NCBI GenBank assembly: GCA_001642005.1 | Contig: LWCA01000504.1 | Location: forward strand, 1 to 25,306 | Direction: 5' to 3' | Length of the DNA stretch: 25,306 nt | DNA from: Intoshia linei | Lineage: Eukaryota; Orthonectida; Rhopaluridae | Shown here: in pieces, positions 1-8,600 of the stretch | Layout of the letters: every line of letters begins with the position of its first letter | How positions within the stretch are numbered: position 1 is the stretch's first letter | Program-made: the position numbers and the translations under genes | Notes under the pieces: generated by a model | What the model was told of the DNA's origin: nothing | Seen by the model: only the letters and a program-made list of their open reading frames with translations | The model's database searches: none

Positions 1-177
1 GAATACACATTTGTCCATATTTTGTAAAAATAAAAAAATAACGCACTTACAGTATATATTCGTAAAGATATAATGATTTATAATAAAGTTACAATAAAAA
101 CGACATTACTTATGAAACAACCTAATAGCCTAGCATATTATATAAGTAAAGATTATGCATAATTAAATTTTTTATAG
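1..177 (+). other. Intron of calcineurin A (5' part outside window)
   Basis: AT-rich sequence that ends in a TTTTTTATAG acceptor just before the calmodulin-binding exon. No further exon is recognisable here. Confidence 0.6.
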
Positions 178-1420
178 AAATGATCATCAAAGCACGAAAA
201 GACATTATCAGAAATAAAATTAGGGCTATAGGTAAAATGGCTAGAAGTTTTCAACTTTTGAGGTATATTTTATTACATTGTTATTGTATTAGCAAATATA
301 CACATTAATACATATGTCCAAAATTTAAAAAATTAAGTTCAGGTTCGGAAAAAGTTGGGTAATTCGTCAAAAATAACAATACAAAAAAGTAATTAAATTA
401 GATAAAATTGGCAGAGATGCTTACCATTTTAAGGATATTATACAAAAATGTTCTAAAAAAATTAAATTAGAACTTTTATTTAATGGAATGTTAATATGAG
501 ATATGCTAGTTATGATTTGAGTGGTCTTGAGGTGATAAACATGCTTGGCTATTTACTTTTTATCTTTAAATTTTAGTCTACCTCGTTTACTTTTTTTTAT
601 CGATGTTTAAATTCTTATAATTTTATAAAAATTATCACTAAAAACAAAAAATTTGGCAGTTTTCCAAATACGCAGATTATAAAAAATACGTATTTATGGT
701 CACACTACTTGATCCGTTCCTGGACCATAAAATTTCAAAAAACATACTTTAATTCACACCCTAATACACATATAATCAAAATCAGTGGTTTTGCAACCAT
801 TTATCATATAAGTGTCCACTTTTCGCTTAAATTTATATCACCATTTGCTCTTTAAATTAAAATTTTAATCTTAAATTATATTCAATTATGTATACGTTTA
901 ATGTAATATGCATTGTATAACAAACAATATATAATGTATATTATTAGGTATCATAAATGAAGTATTATTAAATTTCTTAACATTTTAATTTTAATTAGAG
1001 AAGAAAACGAAACTATACTTAGACTAAAAGGACTTACCCCAAGCGGTTCTTTACCTATAGGAATTCTATCTCAAGGGAAAGCCGGCTTACAAAGTGGTAA
1101 TATTATTATACTATGTATGCATTCTTTAATTTTGAAATTTTTATTTAAAATGACAATGATTTATTATTTAATGTTTGAAATGTCGTATTGTCGCCATAAG
1201 TCCATTTCGATATATTAATGACATTCACCCGATCCGATTACTAGTTTTAGTGTTTTTACTATTAATTTAATCTTTCCATTTAGCAATGATTGGCATTGGA
1301 AATAACGATGTAAATTCTTTTGCTGAAGCCAAAAATTTAGACAAAATTAATGAACATATACCACCAAAACGAGTAAACCCGCCAACTAAATCAGACTCTA
1401 AGAAAATTAATAAAACATAA
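178..1420 (+). CDS. PPP3CA: Calcineurin A catalytic subunit, 3' end (last three exons)
   Basis: This is the C-terminal part of the Ca2+/calmodulin-dependent Ser/Thr phosphatase calcineurin A. Exons are 178-262, 999-1096 and 1284-1420 (TAA); the catalytic exons lie left of the window. The first exon reads ARKDIIRNKIRAIGKMARSF, which matches the calmodulin-binding helix of animal calcineurin A. The second has LRLKGLTPSGSLPIG, the linker. The third carries NSFAEAKNLDKINEHIPPKR, equivalent to the autoinhibitory segment that blocks the active site. Splice phases are consistent (AG|A and G|CA). By family knowledge the enzyme works with calcineurin B to dephosphorylate NFAT-like and other substrates. 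Only about 15 residues follow the autoinhibitory segment, so the tail is shorter than in vertebrates. I cannot say which vertebrate paralogue it matches best; invertebrates often have a single gene. Confidence 0.93.
263..998 (+). other. Calcineurin A intron (736 bp)
   Basis: It starts GTATAT and ends TTTTAATTAG. It holds no recognisable coding sequence. The only structure noted is a short hairpin at 693-731. Confidence 0.8.
693..731. repeat. Short inverted repeat (9-bp arms)
   Basis: TTTATGGTC at 693-701 is the exact reverse complement of GACCATAAA at 723-731, with a 21-nt loop. It lies inside a calcineurin intron and could be a relic of a small transposon end. Its function is unknown. Confidence 0.4.
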
Positions 1421-1461
1421 TAATGATCGCTCATTATCTGTATGTATTGTTATCAATTTTG

Positions 1462-1467
1462 AATAAA
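1462..1467 (+). promoter_or_regulatory. Poly(A) signal of calcineurin A
   Basis: AATAAA lies 42 bases after the calcineurin stop codon, a normal position for a short 3' UTR. Confidence 0.6.
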
Positions 1468-1690
1468 ATTAATATATTGTTACTTTGCATCGACAATTTT
1501 GTAATTAACCATCCGCGATAGTATCCCAATAATTGAAAACATGGTGAGATAAATTAGGATTTACTACAAATAGAGACGAAATTTTTACCAAGTTTAAAAA
1601 ATATTATTAATACGGTATTATGTATATGAAATTTACTATTGTTTATAATTTATTATTTTATATTTACATTGTCAGAGTATGTTCAAGATT

Positions 1691-2290
1691 TTAGATATTG
1701 TAGCAAGGGCATTTAAATAAATTTAACGTAGCATTTCTGAAACTTTTTCCCATCAGGCAAAAGACAATAAAATTTGTAGCTGAATTGAGAATAACCAAAC
1801 TAAAATACATAAAAATTAAATTTGCATATTTAAAAAATGTAACATCAAGGTATATAAATTGTACTTGTTGGCAATAAGCATAAAAATAATGTAGTTTTCT
1901 CCGTTTTCATTATAAAGAGCATGTACCACATTGTTTATGGTAGCTGGAGTAACACACAAAATAAACAAGCATATTATTGTTTATGTTATTTTATTTATCC
2001 TTGAATTTCTTTTATAGTGTTTGCAACTTGTTGATTTAGAATTGGTATTCATTTTTGAATGGTTTTTTCTCAATGTGATTATAACTGATAATTGATTATG
2101 TTGAAATGTGATATTACAAGGTTTATTATTAATATTGACAGCCACTTGTATCGTCAATATCAAAACGATAAACAAGAAATCTGACATTGTTATAGCTCTA
2201 AGTAGATAAAATATTTTTGATTTTCTAAAAAATTTTAGCATAATAAAAATGCTGACAGCATTTCCAATAATTCAAAAATTTGCGATAATA
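1691..2290 (-). pseudogene. Rhodopsin-family GPCR pseudogene, internally deleted
   Basis: This is a decayed copy of the GPCR gene at 5403-7729. On the - strand it holds the end of TM1 (a one-base deletion near 2278 breaks the frame before GNAVSIFIM), then TM2 (MSDFLFIV). It then jumps from FQHNQ straight to LSVIITLRKNH, which is TM5/loop 3 in the intact gene, so TM3, TM4 and most of TM5 are missing. A stop codon interrupts TM6 just after RINKIT (TTA changed to TAA). The TM7 segment (LVILNSATNFIVFCLMGK) follows after a 65-bp intron at 1800-1864, and the copy ends in TAA at 1691-1693. Similarity to the second copy continues into the 3' flank down to about 1510, so this is a genomic duplicate and not a processed retrocopy. 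Confidence 0.85.
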
Positions 2291-2689
2291 CAACAGTCTC
2301 GAAAAACTGTAATAGAAATATGGAATTTTTAAAACTAGACTCCTCTTACTTTCTTAAATAGACTGGAACAAGCAAATAAACAAACGGACGTACATTTTTA
2401 ACTACATTAATGTATTTTACTTTATATAAGTAAAAATATATACCAAAACTAACTATATTTAAAATTTTTATTTTATTTCGAAGGCTTCACAGCAACAGGC
2501 GACACTACAGTACAGTATTCTCTCTAAATATTGTTACTGTCTCAATAATTTTGTAAATTTGTTCAAATTTTATCAACATATTGACATATATGTGAGTAAT
2601 TTAAATAATTTGCGTAATAACAATAATGTATAAAAAAATATAATCACTATATTTGAATAAAGTTCACTTTAACTTATAAATATAAAAAA
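2291..2689. other. Intergenic region upstream of TSR1
   Basis: About 400 bp of AT-rich DNA between the GPCR pseudogene and the TSR1 start. TATA-like runs occur around 2420-2445, but no clear promoter motif can be assigned. Confidence 0.4.
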
Positions 2690-5600
2690 ATGTCACGTGA
2701 AAATAATAAATCTAGCCATCGAGTCGGTCCATTACGTCAATCAAACAAGACCCACAAAACTGGAAAGCACAGATCAAAATCACAAATAAAAGTCGGTGGA
2801 AAACAAACCTCGTCAATAAAAGTGAATAAATTTAAAAAACAATCCAAAAATTTGAAAAATATAAAAACATTAAAACGAATAGCAAAAAGTTATAAATTAT
2901 TGGAAAACTATAATAAAAATGGTTTCAGGAACGGTAAAATGATTAATCCACACCTAGTATGTGTAATTTCTCTGAATGCTGGAGATTCGTTTTTATGTGT
3001 ACAAAAAATGTTGAATTTTAAAACATTGGTTCAAAATGAAAGAAATTTTTATATGGCTGATTTTAATTCATTTAAAAGAAAGTCTGGCATGTTTATTTGT
3101 ACAGATTCTCGAAATTTAATGGATACACTTGATAAAACTAAAATATCGGATACTGTTTTGTTTGTTGTTGATGAAATTGATCGTATTAGTCAAAATAATC
3201 AATGTCTCTTGTCCATTATTTTTGCATGTGGTGTTAAGAATATTGTTTGGGCTTTTAAAGTATTTTATTTTAGTATATTTTTAATTAATTTTAAATTTAG
3301 AATGAAAAATTATCCACTAGGGAAATTCGAAAATCTTGTTTATTTAAATGGTTACTTTTTTAAATTCAATGTGTAGCTGTTGTGTGTGTAAATAGGTCAA
3401 TATTAAACCGAGAATTGGTGGAATTGGATAAATTTAAAATTTTTTATTATTTTTCTAAATACTTTTTTAATTTATATAGCAATTTTTGATCTTGGCTCCC
3501 GTTCTACCTTGACACCACTGATTAATTTTGGTTAAAATTAATCGAAAGCGTTTACCAAATACTCATTGTAGGCTCTATTGATACATTTTGAATGTTGACT
3601 TTCGCAATTAATTTTTCCATTTAGGATCACTACAAACAAAATATTTAGTATTCATTCTAATGAACAATGTCAAATTTTATTACGTTCAATATTCAATAAA
3701 ATTTGTTCAAATAAAACTCATTTCGAAAACGATCGTGGATTTTTATTTATTGAGCATTATGAAATTTTGCATGATGTAATTATTAATTATTATTTTGAAG
3801 TTTTAAATTACTATATTGTATATTTAAATTTTAATTCGTGTTTAGTCTATCAAAGTGTGTGGTTTTGTTAAAGGCAATACTATTGATGCAAATTCTTTAA
3901 TGTATATTCCAAATGTTGGGACATTTCAAATTAATAAAATTGAATCTATTGTCAATTCTGAAAAAACTAAATCCTTGTTTGATAAATTAGTTTATTTTTA
4001 GTTATATTTTTTTATTAATTATTTTAGGAAAACCATGTCGCATCCATTCCTTCTTTAATACAACAATCTTTACCAAACCATGAATATTCAAGAATCGAAA
4101 TTGAAGACGATCAAGATGAAAGTGAGATGAAAAAAATCAGTAACTTTTTAATGATTTAAGCTAGGGTGAGATTTATCTTTTTACAAATCTCTCGTATAGT
4201 CTATAACTATCAAATTTATGATAAGTTTCCCAATTTTGTTATATTAAAAAAGGCAAACATTCAGTTGTGCGCTATTCATTTAAGCGATATAATCATCGAT
4301 TTTGTTAATTTTACTTCAACTTAATTAATCATATTTATTTTTGTGATTTCTTTAATGACAATGACCAAAATTTTGTAGTGTTTTTAAGGGAATTTTTAGG
4401 GAAGTTGAAGGTAATAGTATTTTTTTACCCAATTTTTAAAGATTTTATAGATAATTTAGAGACCAAAATTTTTTAGGGTTTTAAGAAAAGTTTTTTTCAC
4501 CCAATTTATATGATTTTGAAGTTAATTTGGAACCAAAATTTTGTAGAGTATTTAATGGAAGTTTTTTTTACCCAATTTTTAAAGATTTAGAACACAATTG
4601 TGTAGGGTTTATAAGGTAAAATTATTTTTTTTATTCAATTATTAAAGATTTTGAAGTTAATTTGGAACCAAAATTTTGAATATTTTAATTTTAAATACAA
4701 AAAAATAAATAAATTTTTTTTGTATAATAAAGTTTTTTATTTTGGATGCAAATTTGCATTAGTTTTGTTTTATTGTCAAAATTTTGTAGGGTTTAAAGGG
4801 AAGTTTTTTTTGCCCAATTTTAAAAATTTTAATTAACAATTATTATTGTAAATTAAATTATTATTAGATATTGAGAAATTTTCCAACATTTAAATAATTA
4901 TTATTAATTACTTATTAATAAATAAAAATATTAGGATGATCATGATTGTAGGCGCGGGCCATATACCCCTAGCCTCCACAGCCCTGCCACACATAACCTT
5001 AAAAATTATCAGATTAACTGATATAAAATATTTCAATTGATTATGTTAAGATTTTATATGAATAGATAACATCTATAAATTTTATTCCATTCTTTATAAT
5101 TGACGTTTTATTTGTAGAAAATTTTGAAAACAGACACAAACAATTGAATATCCCGAAAGGATCAAATGAATATCAAGCCAGTTGGTTTGAATACGAAAAT
5201 GAAAATTCTGATGGAATTGAATCCGACGATTCCCAATATAGCAATCAAGCAGTAATTTATATTAATTATCTAAAATAGTTAGCAGTCTCAAAATTATTAT
5301 CCCCCATGTTGATAACATGGTGGGATAAATTATGTTTACCACAGATTGAGAAGAAACTTTTAACATTTTTATAAATATTTCTGATAATTTATTATTTTAT
5401 ATTCACATTTTCAGAGTATGTTGAAGAGTTTGGGTTTTGTAGCAATGGCATTTAAATACCTTTAACATAGCATTTCTAAAACTTTTTCCCATCAGGCAAA
5501 AGACAATAAAATTTGTAGCTGAATTGAGAATAACCAAACTAAAATACATAAACATTAAATATGTATATTTAAAATGTATAATATAAAAAGTACTTGTTGG

Positions 5601-8600
5601 CAATAAGCATAAAAATAATGTAGTTTTCTCCATTTTCATTATACAGAGCATGTACCACATTGCTTATGGTAGCTGGAGTGGCACACAAAATAAACAAGAA
5701 TATTATGGTTAAAGTTATTTTATTTATCCTTGAATTTCTTTTATAGTGTTTGCAACTTGTTGATTTAGAATTGGTATTCATTTTTAAATGGTTTTTTCTC
5801 AATGTGATTATAACTGATAATGTGAAATACAATATAAAACCTACTGGTATGATGAACATAAACACCAAGTAAAACCCAAAGCTGTATACGTCGTTGTAAA
5901 ATGTACTTTGACTAAAATCTGTTTTTGCGAGGTGATCATTTTCAATTTTAAATTCAAAATATCTCGGAATATTGTACAAACTACACAAAAGTATGCATGA
6001 AAATACATATTTTTGAATTAAGCTCATTCGACAATATTTGTGTGTTTTTAGTGGATGACAAATTGCTATAAACCGTTCATACGTTATTCCTATTGTAAAA
6101 TATACTGTCGTCATTTGACTTGTCATTAGTATTGGCCACATATTTTCTAAATACAAATGTATGTGTATTTTTATTACAAGTCAAAATATGGATTTAGAGC
6201 CGCCATATAGCGAAACGTACTCAAAGAGTTCGTCTGTATGAATCTGTCCTATACATATGATGTGTAGATTTTAGATTTAAAAAATATAATATATATTTAT
6301 GATGTAATTATTTAACTGATAATTACAATTATAACAATCAAATTTAATCAATAGATTAATATTATTTACTTATGTTAATATTTTCTTTATTTTTAGTGAT
6401 TTGTAGCATGATTTTTAAATGTTATGTTTATGTATTTTATAAATTACATATAATGATAATTTTACTTATAATTTGAACTCAATGTTAATTTACTGTTTTA
6501 TCATATAATAATTAAAATATGAATGAATATTCAATAAAATTAGTAAAAATTTTTTCCATTGTGTATATAATATAATATAACTAGGTTGACTGTTATGTAC
6601 TACGTACAAACAGGACCTAGCTCTGCAGAGGGTACATTTTTATTATACTTAAAAAATAAATTCACGTTGAAAATTCAATTTAACAATCCTACTATTCACT
6701 ATTATCAATCCTTTAAAAGAGTGGTTCCCAACTTTGTTTCAGATTGAATTAATATTTAATATTATATTAATATAGAATTAAGTACTTGGAAAAAGGAATT
6801 TTTCTTTGCTAAAATTTGGTGTTTGATATTGTGGTGTGATTAAGAGTTTTTTTGCATAAAGTTTGGTAAAATGGAAGTTCTCAAAAAAATGTCGGAAAAG
6901 AGATTTTACCTTAAATTAAGGCTTAAGGGTTGGTAAAATTGGATTTATTATTTTGGGGTTGGATGACAAGGTTTTTTGTAAATTCGTAAATAAGGGGCTA
7001 TACAAAGTATTTTTTATTAAATATTATTGAATTTTATTAATGGTTGGATAAAATTGAGATTTTTAAAATATTAATTTAGTGTCGTATAGGCTTTTGATAA
7101 AAATTCAACATCTAACAACTTTGCAAATACTGTATATTACAAAAACATTAAACAAATAGTTTATTTTTGCTAGTAATAAAACCAGAAATGCTTGTAACAC
7201 TTTGCTTTTTTCATTTCCTGGTAGGAACCAATCCTATATTAAGTGGTGAGCCCATCTCGTTTTATATTATAAATTGGTCATGATTATCTGAAATATTTTA
7301 AAAATACTTACTTTGCATATATAATGGATACCAATTGATAACTTGTTCAGATACTTTTTTTTGGTTCACATGTGGTCGTTTATCATTTGTGGCTTTTCTG
7401 TTTCGTAATGGATGCATGTCTTTATTTAAATGAGCACTCTGTAAAGAATTTAATGTATTGTTTAAAATTCTGGCTGAATTTTGATTATGTTGAAATTTGA
7501 TATTACAAGGTTTATTATTTATATTGACAGCCACCTGTATCGTCAATATTAAAACGAGAAACAAGAAATCTGACATTGTTAGAGCTCTAAGTAGATAAAA
7601 TATTTTGGATTTTCTGAAAAATTTTAGCATAATGAAAATGCTGACAGCATTTCCAATAATTCCGAAAATGCACAGAAATAATGCCAAGTACACCCCAATA
7701 TATTGCTGCACTATATGTTGATAGCACATGTATTTGTGTATAAATAAAATATATTCATATAATATGTATAAATCAAAATTTGCAATTACTAGCGTTTATG
7801 AGTGAATATTGATTTATAATTTTTACTTTTAATTATTACATTGTTTAATGAAATGTATATTAAGATTATAGATGATGGTGAATTGAATTGAATATGCCTT
7901 GTATGAATTATTAATTTATCAATTTTGATTATTTTATTTTCTTTAAATAACTTAAAATTTTATTAGTTAAAATTAATGTTTTCACTAATTCAATAATATC
8001 TGTTTTTAGTAATTATTTATATTTTAGCGATTTATCGATTCGAAGAACTTGAATGGTATTATATTTTTATAATTTAAATTTATTTTTTATAGTGGATAAT
8101 GTTACTAAAAAGTGTACCCAATTACATGAGACGGGTGAATTAAGTTTTAGCGATATGTAATGTTCCATTTTATTTTTATGATGATTGTTTAGTGTATCAG
8201 AGTATAGAAATTTTCCTGATCAAGTACAAGTACCCAGGAATATGCCCGCATATAAGCGTTTTATCAAGTAATCTTATTATAATTATTATTATGTATGATA
8301 TCTTTTAATATTTAAAATAAAATTTATTTTCAATATTTGAATCAAATAGGTATAAAGCATGGAATAACAAGGAAAAGGATAGTTGGAAACGAGAAGAAGG
8401 TGTTCCGTCTAATTTTACTGAATTGTATCATTTTACGGACATTTCTAGAGCTCGAAAACGTCTCTTTTCAAGTCAAACACGCGGTGCACAGGTATTGTAA
8501 TTATATTGATTAATTTTACATTTAATGTTGATAATTCTCTATTTTAATTAATTTTATCTATTATACATTAGAATGGCTGGTATGTCATTATCACTTTAAA

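Larger units (their letters stand above)
4140..5117 (+). other. TSR1 intron 5 (978 bp), repeat-filled
   Basis: It lies between TSR1 exons 5 and 6 and contains a minisatellite-like array (4360-4830) and one hAT-type end (4951-4986). An open frame at 4651-4836 is only low-complexity repeat. Confidence 0.8.
5252..8027 (+). other. TSR1 intron 6 (2776 bp) hosting an antisense gene
   Basis: Donor GTAATT after exon 6, acceptor TATTTTAG before the small exon 7. The intron contains a complete GPCR gene on the opposite strand. The rest is AT-rich with no other coding sequence recognised. The acidic middle region of TSR1 is poorly conserved, so a missed small exon is possible. Confidence 0.75.

Noticed and set aside
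4651-4836. 61-aa open frame on the + strand
   Set aside because: It lies wholly in the low-complexity tandem array of TSR1 intron 5 and starts from TTG.
5560-5670. Apparent frameshift between TM6 and TM7 in the GPCR
   Set aside because: A 55-bp GT-AG intron (5539-5593) joins the two frames into a correct TM7, and the pseudogene copy has the same intron.
6719-7235. hAT-like element from AGTGGTTCCCAAC to GGAACCAAT
   Set aside because: The ends match only loosely and the flanking 8-mers do not agree.
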